Assembly: GCA_022825065.1 (NCBI GenBank)
Contig: JAJDYR010000034.1
Location: forward strand, 1-64,000
Direction of reading: 5' to 3'
Source: a bacterium
GTDB taxonomy: Bacteria > UBA8248
Length of the DNA stretch: 64,000 bases
Part shown: one piece after another, positions 9,423 to 18,530 of the stretch
How the letters are laid out: each line of letters begins with the position of its first letter
Position numbering within the stretch: the stretch's first letter is position 1
Translations under genes and position numbers: made by a program
The notes under the pieces: model-generated
Told to the model about the DNA's origin: nothing
Seen by the model: the letters and a program-made list of their open reading frames with translations, nothing else
Database searches by the model: none

Positions 9423-10828
9423 CGGAGAGAACTCGCTTGTGAGCGACGGCGGTAACGGATCCGGCATGGTCTCTTGGGGCCCGTTACCCAGCTGCCATAA
9501 TTCGGGGTGGGAATCGGGGTGTCGAGATAAAAATCGAAGCGATCGAGCAAAACGGTCCAGATCGCTTTCAGCTGCAAGTAAGCGAAATGTTTTCCCATGC
9601 ACTGGTGTTTGCCGCCGCCGAAACCGATCAAGGCGTAGTGGTGTTGTTTGTCCTCACTGGCAGGAGGAGTAAAACGATCCGGAAAGAACCGCTCCGGGTC
9701 GGCGAACACGTTAGGCAGCCGGTGAGAAGCCGCCGGTGAAACCATGGCCAGTGCGCCGGCAGGCACGACATAATCTCCGTAGTGTACAGGCTTGAGTACC
9801 TTGCGGATCAGGACTATCAGCGGCGGGTGCAGCCGTTCGCACTCGCGTACTGCGTGCTCCAGCGTCACTTGTCGATTGAGACTCGCGAGGCTCATGGCCC
9901 CTTCCACGCGGTAGACGTCTTGCAACTCGTCTCTTATCCGCGCCAAATATGCCGGCGTCTTCGCGAGTTCCAAGCCGGTCCAGGTTGCGAGAACCGAGCT
10001 CGTGTGTTGACCCGCGAACAACACCGTCAGCAGTATCCCGGTAATCTCATCGTCGCTCAGAACGCGGCCATCCTTGTAACGGGCGTCCATAAGTGTTTGC
10101 ATGAAATCGTCGGGACGGGCCCCAGAAAGACGGCGTTTCGCCATGATCCGGCTAAAGAGTTCGGCTACTTTTCGCCGGGCCCGGTCCCGGCTTCGGTGCG
10201 CTCTCGTTGGAAGATTGGGGAGAAAAAATCCCAGGGTGTTGATGCCTTTTTGCAGATCGTGATACGCCTCGGCAAAACCCGCGTCCATCTGATCTCGGAC
10301 TTCCTCTCCAATCAGACAACGACTGGCGATTTTGACGGTGAGCTGGTTCATCACGACCGGCAGATCGACCTCTCCATCCTCGCCGAGGGAGTCGGCGAAC
10401 AGGCTTGTCTCCTCGTACATAATGAGGGCGAACTTTTGCATTGCTGCTTCGCGCAGCGCCGGAAACAGAAACCCCAACTGCTCCGCCATGACTTCGGGGG
10501 AGACGTCGTAAGCTACGCCGCGTCCGAAGATGGGTACCGTGAACTGATAGACGGCTTTGGCGTTCAGTTCATCCTCAGGCGCTCTGAAGTAAAAATCGTG
10601 GGCTTCGGGTCCGATAAAGAGAAAACATTCGCGCAGACCGAGTCTGAACCGGAAAAGATCGCCGTGTTCGCGGCAGCCTCGGAGCAACATTGAGACCGGA
10701 TCCATTCGAAAATCCACCAGATGGCCGAGCAATGGCCACCCACCCGCCAGTTCGGGAACGGATGTTGCCACCCGGGGAGGGAGCTGCACCGAGCGCGGAG
10801 TTGCTTCACTGTGAGATCGATGCTCCAC
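9419..10828 (-). CDS. cyp51: Sterol 14-alpha-demethylase (CYP51)
   Basis: A cytochrome P450 that would remove the C-14 methyl of the cyclised sterol. CYP51 hallmarks are YQFTVPIFGRGVAYD in the B' region, AGQHTSS in the I helix, an ExxR block ECERLHPP (usual ETLRLHPP) and the heme loop FGGGKHQCMG with its Cys ligand (C410 from the chosen start). Length is 469 residues from a GTG at 10828, which has GAGGG five bases upstream and lies just after the C-14 reductase stop. An ATG at 10891 would add 21 residues and overlap that gene. The stop overlaps the start of the epoxidase-cyclase (ATGA), implying translational coupling. No redox partner is nearby. Confidence 0.92.
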   Translation of the reverse strand: MEHRSHSEATPRSVQLPPRVATSVPELAGGWPLLGHLVDFRMDPVSMLLRGCREHGDLFRFRLGLRECFLFIGPEAHDFYFRAPEDELNAKAVYQFTVPIFGRGVAYDVSPEVMAEQLGFLFPALREAAMQKFALIMYEETSLFADSLGEDGEVDLPVVMNQLTVKIASRCLIGEEVRDQMDAGFAEAYHDLQKGINTLGFFLPNLPTRAHRSRDRARRKVAELFSRIMAKRRLSGARPDDFMQTLMDARYKDGRVLSDDEITGILLTVLFAGQHTSSVLATWTGLELAKTPAYLARIRDELQDVYRVEGAMSLASLNRQVTLEHAVRECERLHPPLIVLIRKVLKPVHYGDYVVPAGALAMVSPAASHRLPNVFADPERFFPDRFTPPASEDKQHHYALIGFGGGKHQCMGKHFAYLQLKAIWTVLLDRFDFYLDTPIPTPNYGSWVTGPKRPCRIRYRRRSQASSLR

Positions 10829-10836
10829 ACTTGCCC

Positions 10837-11868
10837 TCAATAGATGAACGGCAGCATCGAAAATCGCGCCTGCTGTTTGTAGCGTTCCCACAGTTCGCCA
10901 TACTTGGCATGGCAGCGTTGTTCATCACGTTTCGATCGATGCACCAACAAACCCGTCAGCCACGCGGGTAGCAGATATGGTATCCAGGATGTGAACCCGG
11001 TAGTAAGAGTGAACGCGAGGTAGACGCAGATTTCGCCGGTATAGTTGAGATGTCGTCCAATACCCCAGAATCCGGAAACCAGCAGGCGTCCGTCTAGGGA
11101 TCGGGCGGGTCGCCTCCAGATCATGGTGGCGGGATCGCGCTTGAAGCGGTGCTTTTGCTCGTTGGCGCCACGGAAGAGCCAGAAGCCGAGAGCGAACAAC
11201 AAAACGAGCGTGGCGGCGGTGATGGGAGACAGCGTCGCCGATGCGTGAATCAGCCACCAGCCAGCGATGCTATAGAAGAATGGCACCAACACGTAGTCTC
11301 CCCAAATCAACATCCATCCGAAACGCTCGCTGATCATGTCCCAGGTGTGGATCATTCCGAATTCGAACTGGAAATAGTTGAGCACGTACAGGAAGGTAAA
11401 GACCTGATAGAGCGTCATCGCCAGTGTCAGGCCACCGTAGGTTTCGTACTGCACTACGGCGAACGACGCGTTGAACAGCGCCAGGGCGATGAGGGAAGGA
11501 CGGTAGCTGAAAAGCTTCAAATCCACTCCGAGCCAAGTTGGATTGAACTCTAGACCAAAGAAGAAACCTCGCAAAAATCCCGTTAGCGCATCCTGAGCCC
11601 GGCTCCCTCGGATATACAGCCAGCCGGAAAGAATAAATGCGAATCCGTTCGCCACCACGAACAAGGCAGCGAAGTGGGTATGCAATACGGAAAGAGAGAA
11701 CCAGTCGGAAACCTGAGCGAGACATACCACAATCATGGTAATCAGGAACAAGGCGAAACCGTTGAGCTTGTAGGTGCGTGCTCCCCCCTCCAAAACCGGT
11801 CCCCTAACCCGGCGTCCGGGCAGGAGGATCGAGCCCAGAAACAAAGCGCTTACAAACACCAGCGTCAT
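10837..11868 (-). CDS. Sterol C-14 reductase (ERG24/ERG4-DHCR family)
   Basis: A polytopic membrane protein of 343 residues in the ERG4/ERG24 sterol reductase family. It would use NADPH to reduce the C-14 double bond left by CYP51. Evidence is the many hydrophobic helices and the family C-terminus: LLVSGFWGIGRHLNYTGEI, then HRSKRDEQRCHAKYG, ending MLPFIY. The same family includes C-7 and C-24(28) reductases, so C-14 specificity is inferred from its place directly upstream of CYP51. I chose the ATG at 11868 (GAGG site 8 bases upstream). A TTG at 11937 overlapping sdmA is an alternative. Confidence 0.83.
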   Translation of the reverse strand: MTLVFVSALFLGSILLPGRRVRGPVLEGGARTYKLNGFALFLITMIVVCLAQVSDWFSLSVLHTHFAALFVVANGFAFILSGWLYIRGSRAQDALTGFLRGFFFGLEFNPTWLGVDLKLFSYRPSLIALALFNASFAVVQYETYGGLTLAMTLYQVFTFLYVLNYFQFEFGMIHTWDMISERFGWMLIWGDYVLVPFFYSIAGWWLIHASATLSPITAATLVLLFALGFWLFRGANEQKHRFKRDPATMIWRRPARSLDGRLLVSGFWGIGRHLNYTGEICVYLAFTLTTGFTSWIPYLLPAWLTGLLVHRSKRDEQRCHAKYGELWERYKQQARFSMLPFIY

Positions 11869-11923
11869 TGCCGCCGCCTCAAGCACGCTTCTGCCCGACA
11901 GCACGGACAACGAAAAGATTCGC

Positions 11924-13042
11924 TCAGAAGCCGGCAACGCCGTTTTCCGTCCCGCGCACCAGGTACTCGCGCCATTTGCGCACGATCACTTTTTGAAAAG
12001 CCCCTACTACCGGATTGTATTCGTAGGCAGGAGCGTCCCAATGTTTCTCGTAACCCTTCTGCTCCGCTTCGACCGCAACGCCATCCTCGGAGAGTAAAGG
12101 GCCGATGAGCCGGCGGTTCGCGATGCTCAATATCATGTACATGGCGAAACGGGGAATACGTATCGGCAGTAAAGGCACCTTCAGCGACTTGAAAAAGAAC
12201 AGGAAGAACACCCGGGTGGTGCGCTCATCGATAGGCAATACAAAAAGCCAGTGTTTTATTGCGTCATCGGTGTTCGACCTTTGGTAGGGGTATTCAAAGC
12301 AAAGGTCCATGTGATTGGTGTTGAACCGTTTGTGATCTACAAACAGGCCGGATATGCGCCCGCGCCCGACCCGCGTATTGTAGGCGACGTGCACGTTATC
12401 CCCGATGGTCTCGCAACGGGTGAGCGCAGCGTCTTCGAAGGGACGGTATTTACGATGCAGATGTGCGTGGGAGAAGTCGCTTACATTGTCGATGATCATC
12501 GAGTGGTGGGCCAACCAGGTGAAGCTCAGCGGTACACAGGCCCACCGATCCGGTCCCTCGAGTTCAGGTATCTCGGGGATCTGGCGTGACTCTGCTACCT
12601 CCGGGTTCCCGGGGAACAACCAGATCAGACCGTAACGAACCTTCACGGGATAGGTTTTGAGCGAGAGCTTCGAGAGATCCCGCCCGGAGCCGGAGGGGTC
12701 GTAGGGGCATCCGTTTTCATCATATTGCCAGCCATGGTAGTCGCACACGAGCCGACAGCCTTGCACTTCACCCAAGGTGAGTTTGATCTGGCGATGCGCA
12801 CAGCGATTTTCTATAGCGCGAAACGAGCCGTCCATGCACCGATACAGAGCAATAGAACGTTTCCAGAAAATGATCTCGACCACCGTCCCCGGTTTGATTC
12901 GGTGCGCTTCTTCCACCGCGTACCAATAATCCGGGTCCAGGCCCGCAGCGCGCGCGCGCTGGCGAAGGCTGCCGGCATGCTCGAAGCCGGGTGGCGGACC
13001 CGGGGCCGTACTCACATCGATTCCCCCTTGGGAGTTATCCAT
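11924..13042 (-). CDS. sdmA: Rieske oxygenase, SdmA-like sterol C-4 demethylase
   Basis: A 372-residue Rieske non-heme iron oxygenase. The 2Fe-2S site is C81-x-H83 and C100-x2-H103 (CAHRQ then CDYHGW). The catalytic iron site is the NVSDFSHAHLH block at 186-196. In Methylococcus, SdmA (Rieske oxygenase) and SdmB (a dehydrogenase) carry out bacterial C-4 demethylation. This gene sits next to an SdmB-like gene in a sterol operon, which supports the same role. The ATG at 13042 overlaps the sdmB stop by 8 bases and has GAGG 9 bases upstream. An ATG at 13057 is an alternative. No dedicated reductase is adjacent. Confidence 0.85.
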   Translation of the reverse strand: MDNSQGGIDVSTAPGPPPGFEHAGSLRQRARAAGLDPDYWYAVEEAHRIKPGTVVEIIFWKRSIALYRCMDGSFRAIENRCAHRQIKLTLGEVQGCRLVCDYHGWQYDENGCPYDPSGSGRDLSKLSLKTYPVKVRYGLIWLFPGNPEVAESRQIPEIPELEGPDRWACVPLSFTWLAHHSMIIDNVSDFSHAHLHRKYRPFEDAALTRCETIGDNVHVAYNTRVGRGRISGLFVDHKRFNTNHMDLCFEYPYQRSNTDDAIKHWLFVLPIDERTTRVFFLFFFKSLKVPLLPIRIPRFAMYMILSIANRRLIGPLLSEDGVAVEAEQKGYEKHWDAPAYEYNPVVGAFQKVIVRKWREYLVRGTENGVAGF

Positions 13043-14153
13043 AAACTTCAGCCTCATATGGGATTTTTTGTTTCATAGCGTCCACGCTGGGGCGTTTTGC
13101 GAGTGGATTCGTGATCGCGTTACGATTGTAGTGAAATGCGTAGGCTTCCTGAACCGCAGCCAGGATACTCGTAGGCTGATAGCCAAGTTCTTGCTTTGCT
13201 TTGCTGGTGTCGGCGTGCCGGCGCTTTTTCAACAGGCGGATGGCGCCAGGAGTGAAACGCTGGGGAAAATTCGGGTGAAACCGGCTCAGGTAAAAGCTCG
13301 CCACTTCCGAGAAAATGAGCATCATACGGGTCGGTATCCGCCTGCATGGTCGCGGGACGCCTGTGACTTCCTCGAACAACTCCAGTATTTCGGAAATGGT
13401 TTTGTACTCACTGCTGAAGATGTACTTCTCGCCCGAGCGTCCCCGTTGCATGCACAATAAATGTCCTTCAACAATGTCTCGCACCGCTACGAATTCGAAA
13501 CCGCCGTCAACGTAAGCACGGAACCTGCCGTTGGTGAAATCGCACAGGGTCCTTCCCAGTCTCGAGGGATAAAAATCGCCGCCCCCGACCACCGCACAGC
13601 ACGTTGCGACTATGACGTCTTGTCCCTTCGCTGCAGCGCGCCAGCATTCATGCTCGACGAGCGCCTTACTGCGCTCATAAGGCATCGTGCGCTCCATGGG
13701 ATAGAACTGCATCGTCTCGTCGCTTGGAGCGGACGGATCATCCAAATCATAGCCGACTGCGCTGAAAGAACCCGTCACTACCACACGGCCGGCTTCTACC
13801 TCACGCGCCGCTTGCAGCACGTTGCGGGTGCCGAGTACGTTGCACTCGAACACCTCCCGGCGATGGGCGCGGTTGCCTTCTATGGTTGAGACCTTGGCAG
13901 CGCAGTGATAGACGCCCTGGCAGCCCGCGATCGCGCGTCTGGTGGCATTCAAATCTCGAATATCTGCAATAAAACGTTCAACCTCTAGACCTTCCAGTGC
14001 TTCGTTGTTGTCTTCGTTTCTCAGCAACACCCGGACCCGAACGCCCTCTTCTAATAGTCGGCGGACGAGATTGGCGCCCACATGCCCGGCAGAGCCGGTG
14101 ACGAGAACGGGAGGTGTGGATGAGGTGGGGGATAAACCCATTCCTGTGGTCAT
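13035..14153 (-). CDS. sdmB: NAD(P)-dependent 3-beta-hydroxysteroid dehydrogenase, SdmB-like
   Basis: A 372-residue extended short-chain dehydrogenase. It has a Rossmann loop TGSAGHVG (19-26) and a catalytic YxxxK at Y159-K163 (YERSK). Members act as 3-beta-hydroxysteroid dehydrogenases/decarboxylases. With the adjacent Rieske oxygenase it would oxidise and decarboxylate the C-4 substituent. The ATG at 14153 follows a strong GGAGGAAGG site. A longer frame from 14207 would start inside the promoter region and is rejected. This is the first gene of the five-gene minus-strand sterol operon. Confidence 0.85.
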   Translation of the reverse strand: MTTGMGLSPTSSTPPVLVTGSAGHVGANLVRRLLEEGVRVRVLLRNEDNNEALEGLEVERFIADIRDLNATRRAIAGCQGVYHCAAKVSTIEGNRAHRREVFECNVLGTRNVLQAAREVEAGRVVVTGSFSAVGYDLDDPSAPSDETMQFYPMERTMPYERSKALVEHECWRAAAKGQDVIVATCCAVVGGGDFYPSRLGRTLCDFTNGRFRAYVDGGFEFVAVRDIVEGHLLCMQRGRSGEKYIFSSEYKTISEILELFEEVTGVPRPCRRIPTRMMLIFSEVASFYLSRFHPNFPQRFTPGAIRLLKKRRHADTSKAKQELGYQPTSILAAVQEAYAFHYNRNAITNPLAKRPSVDAMKQKIPYEAEVYG

Positions 14154-14187
14154 CGAGGCCTTCCTCCAATCAAACGAATATAAATCC

Positions 14188-14217
14188 ATGCTATCTTCAC
14201 AACTCAACTACTGTCAA
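14188..14217 (-). promoter_or_regulatory. Promoter of the minus-strand sterol operon
   Basis: Read on the minus strand, TTGACA (14217-14212) is followed after 18 bases by TAGCAT (14193-14188). The sdmB ATG at 14153 lies about 28 bases past the expected transcription start. The -35 is consensus and the -10 matches four of six. Confidence 0.5.
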
Positions 14218-14279
14218 TAATTTTTTAGTAGTCTGCGATCCCGCTCGTAGAGGGTTTGCAAGCTGCAGTACATAGAGGC

Positions 14280-14626
14280 CGATTAGGGGTTGTCGTCCTA
14301 CTATCCCATTAAAACCCGTTCCGGCCAGGGAACCTGGGAGATCCTGCCCTTGCCCGTGGGCAAGGACGCTGGAAAGGGGATGCCAGCATGCAAATCCAGA
14401 CCCCCGGCCCGTCGCCGGGCCTGTACGGCGGCGGGAGCGCCTCATGGCGGACACGAACCCGGCAGGCGCCCGCGGAGCCGGCTGGTGAAAACAATAAGCC
14501 GAAGGACATGCAAGGGCAGGATGTCGTAGCGCCCTGATAGTACTGCTGAAGGCGGGGCACCGTGGCCATCGGGACCCGCTGGAGGGAACCGGAGAGTCAT
14601 CTGTACAAATCCACTGATGAGAAACG
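14280..14626 (+). other. Probable 5' part of a group II intron remnant
   Basis: This GC-rich, hairpin-prone stretch directly precedes the truncated reverse transcriptase. It has no convincing gene. Its place and structured look (for example GCCCTTGCCCGTGGGCAAGG near 14344) suit the ribozyme 5' domains of a group II intron. I could not locate a clear intron 5' end, so this is an inference from position. Confidence 0.4.
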
Positions 14627-15260
14627 TTGGAGAAAACCCTGAGTTCCACGAACACGTACACGAAACAGCAGTGGATAGCCGAACAGGCGAGGGAGCATCC
14701 CGAATGGGTGTTCACGTCCCTGCACCACCTCATCGACGGAGAGTGGATGCGCGAAGCGTATCGCTGCACGCGCAAGGATGGAGCGAGAGGCATCGACGGC
14801 GTGAGTGCCGCCGACTACGAGAAGGACCTGGAGGCGAATCTTGACGACCTCCTGAGCCGGATGAAGTCGGGTCGTTACTCTGCGCCGCCGGTGCGTCGGC
14901 GCTACATCCCGAAGGCGGACGGCACGAAACGACCGCTCGGCATTCCGACGTTCGAAGACAAGGTGCTGCTGGAGCCAATCTACGAGACGGACTTTTTGAC
15001 GTGCTCGTACGGCTTCCGGCCCGGGCGGTCGGCTCACGATGCCCTGGACGCACTTCGCACGGGCATCATGGAGCAGCGCCAACGATGGGTGATAGACGCG
15101 GATTTGAAAGCGCACTTCGACTCAATCCCGCACACCCATCTGCGGTCATTCCTCGACCTGCGGATCAAGGACGGCGTCGTAAGGCGCATGATTGACAAAT
15201 GGCTGAAAGCGGGGGTGCTCGAAGAGGGGGCCGTGCACAGGCCAGTCGCCGGCATTCTAT
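14627..15260 (+). pseudogene. Truncated group II intron reverse transcriptase/maturase (ltrA-like)
   Basis: The N-terminal half of an LtrA-type protein: QWIAEQAREHPEWVFTSLHH, TRKDGARGIDGVSAADYE, LKSGRY-type SRMKSGRYSAPPVRR, YIPKADGTKRPLGIPTFEDK, CSYGFRPGRSAHDAL and WVIDADLKAHFDSI with the first catalytic Asp. About eight residues are missing after EDKV (family: EDKV-AQRA...-LLEPIYE). Similarity ends near 15260, before the TPQGG and YADD motifs, so no active enzyme, maturase or endonuclease domain remains. The open frame runs on to 15346 with unrelated residues. It is a dead element that inserted into the sterol island. Confidence 0.85.
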
Positions 15261-15430
15261 TCCCAGGATGGGGTGATGTCTCTTCCTTCCCCGGTCGGTT
15301 ACATACACCGAATCACGAAATCGGGGCTATTTCAACGACCCCATAGGCGCGACTTCATGCGGCTGTCGCTCGATAGATACTGAACAAAATACTTGAAATC
15401 TATCGTTTCACAAGATTAGAATGAATCGAA

Positions 15431-15459
15431 TTGACTGCCTGCCGTGGTGGCCCTAGAGT
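15431..15459 (+). promoter_or_regulatory. Possible promoter of the GPP34-P450 gene
   Basis: TTGACT (15431-15436), a 17-base spacer, then TAGAGT (15454-15459, four of six). The gene starts at 15530. This is weaker than the promoter at 4308. Confidence 0.3.
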
Positions 15460-15529
15460 CATGGCCTTTCATTGTACGAGCCGGCTGGAACAAAATATTC
15501 CTTCGCCAAGTCTCAGGAAACGACATCGG

Positions 15530-17518
15530 ATGCGACTGACCGAAGAAATCATACTCCTGTTGTTGAACGAAAAGAGCGGCTATCTTGAGCAGGTGGCGGG
15601 CTGGAATCTCTCGTGCGTTCTCGCCGGCGCCGTGCTGGCGGACCTCGACCTCGAGTCCCGTATCGACACCGCTCAAGAGATGCTTTCATTGTACGATCCA
15701 TCTCCTGTGGGAGACGATCTCCTCGACCCCGTTCTGGCGAACATTGCAGCTGAGCCGGAGCCACGCACCGTCAGTTACTGGGTCGAGAAAATCGCCGGCG
15801 CGTCGGACGATATCCTGCATCATTCTCTCGAACGGTTGTCGAAAAACGGGATATTGGACTATATGAACGGCGGCTTCTGGGCTCTATCGCGAAACGCGGC
15901 TAAGGCGGAAAACGGTATGTCCAGCGGCGAGTCCCGGTCCATAGTACGTCGCCGAATCGTCGAGACGATCCTGGGGGACGGCATACCCTATCCCCGTGAC
16001 GCCATCATCATCGGTCTCGCCGATGCCTGCGACGCATTCAGGTTTCTTCTGCAGCCGGAAGACTACGAGGCTTCACGTGAGCGTATCGAACTGCTGGGCA
16101 TGCTGGACCGCACCAGTCGATCCGTCGCCGCCGCCGTCGCAGAGACATCGGTCAGTCGCTCCATCGCGATAGCGACAAAACCCATTCCCAACGTAAGCCT
16201 AGGGAAAATGCTCCGCAAAGATTCGCTTTGGCAAGGAAATACGTCTAGACTACTGGCCGACCTTTACCGCGATTACGGCCCGGTCTTCGCGATCAAATCT
16301 CCCTTCTCCAGGAAGAGGGTTTTCGTCATCGCCGGGAACGATGCCAACATCTGGGTCAACCGGAACGGTCGGGTGCACCTGCGCTCCAAAGAAACCATGG
16401 AGGGGATGGAGACTGTGCTCGGCGCATCGAGAAGCCTGCCGGGCATGGACGGGGCCGAACACTTCCGCATGCGCAAGGCGTTCCAGATGGCATCCTCCCG
16501 GAGCCGCCTGAACGACCGTCTCGGAGATATGCTCGAAGAGATACGGTTGTCCCTGGATTCGTGGAACGTGGGCGACGTACTCGTCGCCAAGGACGCAAGC
16601 CGCACTCTTATGTCCGGCCAGGTATCCCGGCTCCTCTTCAGCATGGATTTTTCGGAATACGTGGACGACATCCACAAATACAAGAACCGCATGTTGATCA
16701 CCTACGCGCAGGGGATTTTGCCGAAGTCCTTCATGCGAACGCCGCGAATGAAGGCCATCCGGCGGCGCATCGACCACGTCTATTCCATGATCCGGAATTC
16801 GCACACCCCGGCGCAGCGCGAAAACCAACCCCGCGACCTGATCGACGACCTGCTCAGTCTGCACACCAGCGATCCCCAGTACTTTCCCGAAACCGATACC
16901 AAGTTCATGATGATCATACCGTTCGTTGCGGCCATGTATATGGGCACCGCCGTGGGTTTCGGGCTCTATTTGATGATCTCCCATCCGGACGTCTTTCAGC
17001 GCGTGCGCAGGGAAGCCGAGGCGCTTTTCGCGAACGGAGACCCAGGACCTGAAGACTTGAAGGAGGAGGCCATCGACACCGCCCACCGGCTGATTCTCGA
17101 AACCCTTCGGCTCTACCCCAGCGTGCCGTTGCAGTTGAGAACCGTCATGAACAGTTGCATCGTGGAGGGTTATGAACTACCCGTCGGGGCGCGCGTCGTG
17201 CTGGCGTCCACCGCCGTTCATTACATGGAGGAGAACTATCCGGATCCTCAGAAGTTCGACATCGACCGGTATCTTCCCGGGCGCGAGGAACACAAGAAAC
17301 ACGGGGCTTACGGGTCGTTCGGTTTCGGTACGCACACCTGCCTCGGCCCGAGAGTGGCGGAATATCAAATGACGATCAACCTCTTGATGATCGCCTACTA
17401 CTTCGAGCTTGAAGTACTGCCTTCGAGCTACCCGGTCAAGATAAACCCGTTTCCGACCTGCACCCCTCGCAAGAGCCTCAAGCTCCGAATCAAGTCGAAG
17501 CGCCCGATCTTCTCATAA
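15530..17518 (+). CDS. GPP34 domain-cytochrome P450 fusion protein
   Basis: A 662-residue two-domain protein. Residues 1 to about 205 match GPP34 (Golgi phosphoprotein 3 fold): LTEEIILLLLNEKSGYL at the start, VLAGAVLADLDLESRIDT, then YPRDAIIIGLADACDAF. In eukaryotes this fold binds phosphoinositides at membranes; bacterial roles are unclear. Residues about 215-662 are a cytochrome P450 with ETLRLYP (ExxR) and the heme loop FGFGTHTCLG (597-606, ligand C604). Its I helix reads AAMYMGTAV, without the usual acid-Thr pair. The ATG at 15530 has AGGAAA upstream; a TTG at 15431 is rejected because it forms a -35. The P450 may tailor a sterol (side chain or ring), with GPP34 holding it at a membrane. 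Both ideas are inference. Confidence 0.85.
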   Translation: MRLTEEIILLLLNEKSGYLEQVAGWNLSCVLAGAVLADLDLESRIDTAQEMLSLYDPSPVGDDLLDPVLANIAAEPEPRTVSYWVEKIAGASDDILHHSLERLSKNGILDYMNGGFWALSRNAAKAENGMSSGESRSIVRRRIVETILGDGIPYPRDAIIIGLADACDAFRFLLQPEDYEASRERIELLGMLDRTSRSVAAAVAETSVSRSIAIATKPIPNVSLGKMLRKDSLWQGNTSRLLADLYRDYGPVFAIKSPFSRKRVFVIAGNDANIWVNRNGRVHLRSKETMEGMETVLGASRSLPGMDGAEHFRMRKAFQMASSRSRLNDRLGDMLEEIRLSLDSWNVGDVLVAKDASRTLMSGQVSRLLFSMDFSEYVDDIHKYKNRMLITYAQGILPKSFMRTPRMKAIRRRIDHVYSMIRNSHTPAQRENQPRDLIDDLLSLHTSDPQYFPETDTKFMMIIPFVAAMYMGTAVGFGLYLMISHPDVFQRVRREAEALFANGDPGPEDLKEEAIDTAHRLILETLRLYPSVPLQLRTVMNSCIVEGYELPVGARVVLASTAVHYMEENYPDPQKFDIDRYLPGREEHKKHGAYGSFGFGTHTCLGPRVAEYQMTINLLMIAYYFELEVLPSSYPVKINPFPTCTPRKSLKLRIKSKRPIFS

Positions 17519-17725
17519 GATCGGGCAGCAAGTGACCAGGAGGACGCCTTGCATTCCTGCCCGGCACTGGCCGACGCGGCGTCTTCCGCACTTCCCGGAA
17601 CGGTGGGTTAATAAGTCCAGGAATATCCTCTGGGAGCCCCTGTCTCAGAGTATAGAGAAGACTTTGCGTTCAACTCTGCGCCGGGGCGGCCGCCCAAACC
17701 TGTCTACCGAAGCGGGGTAACTCAG

Positions 17726-17905
17726 GACTGTTGAAAAAGACCCCCCTTTCAGGAGGTAGAGGGCCGCCCCTATCGACCAGAAAAGGACCCCCTGTCCTCC
17801 CTTGTCAGGGGCAAAGGCGATGCCCCCCGACAAGGAGGTGAAGAAAAAAACCTGGCAAGGAAGGACAGGGGGGTACTGCATTGACAAAGGCTATTCAACA
17901 AGCCC
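17726..17905. repeat. MITE-like palindromic repeat
   Basis: Bounded by GACTGTTGAAAAAG on the left and GGCTATTCAACAAGCCC on the right, which are inverted forms of one terminal motif. Inside are C/G-run modules (CCTTGTCAGGGG and its inverse) shared with the repeats at 24393, 51180 and 59717. It has no coding capacity. Confidence 0.6.
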
Positions 17906-17929
17906 TTCTGAGTCAAGTTTGACCTTCGG

Positions 17930-18237
17930 CGGCTACTCAGCGTGAGGTCGATACGGCGGCATGCAAGACTAGGCCAATCGGGCGACCAAGGGGGTCGCCC
18001 GTACCATCATCCTGCCTCCGTGAATCAATCCGAAGATCGTAGGGGCAGGCCCCGTGCCTGTCCTCACGAAAGGTTTCTTATCGCACCCCCGAATCCGGGC
18101 GGATACGAGGGCCCGCTTCTAAGAGAGACGCGATGTCTATGTAGAGGGGGGGCAGCGCGACTTAAAATGACACTATCACAACCGTAATAGGAGTTTTTAA
18201 CAGGCCCTACCTGCCACCCCTCGCCGCCTCAAAAAAC
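17930..18237. repeat. Intergenic stretch with short palindromes
   Basis: It includes GGGCGACCAAGGGGGTCGCCC near 17979-17999 and a GGGGCAGGCCCCGTGCCTGTCC segment near 18042 that recurs in modified form near 24515 and 53388. No gene is seen here, nor between 18268 and 18530, where an open frame of about 110 codons has no recognisable family. Confidence 0.5.
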
Positions 18238-18267
18238 TTGACAAATATGCGGAGCGTCCGTGAGTAT
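18238..18267 (+). promoter_or_regulatory. Possible promoter upstream of sterol methyltransferase 2
   Basis: A consensus TTGACA at 18238-18243 with a poor -10 (TGAGTA or GAGTAT) 17-18 bases later. It lies about 290 bases upstream of the methyltransferase start. The call rests mainly on the -35 match with the other island promoters. Confidence 0.25.
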
Positions 18268-18530
18268 GACAAAGCATGTACATGAAGCGAACCGAATGAC
18301 ACGGTCGTGTCAAGCAAGACGGACGTCGTCATATGGGCCCGGAAACATTACGTGCCGCGCCCCAACTATGCAGGTTCGACGGGGAGATTGGAGTTTTTCG
18401 GCGTTAATACGAGCAGTTCTATCCGGATCGTACGGATTGAGTTCAGAGGGCGAGACCGCCGGGAGAACCTTCTACGCCATCGCCGAGACGGGCTTCGACG
18501 TAGACGATGAGGGAAGGAAAACACAACGCT

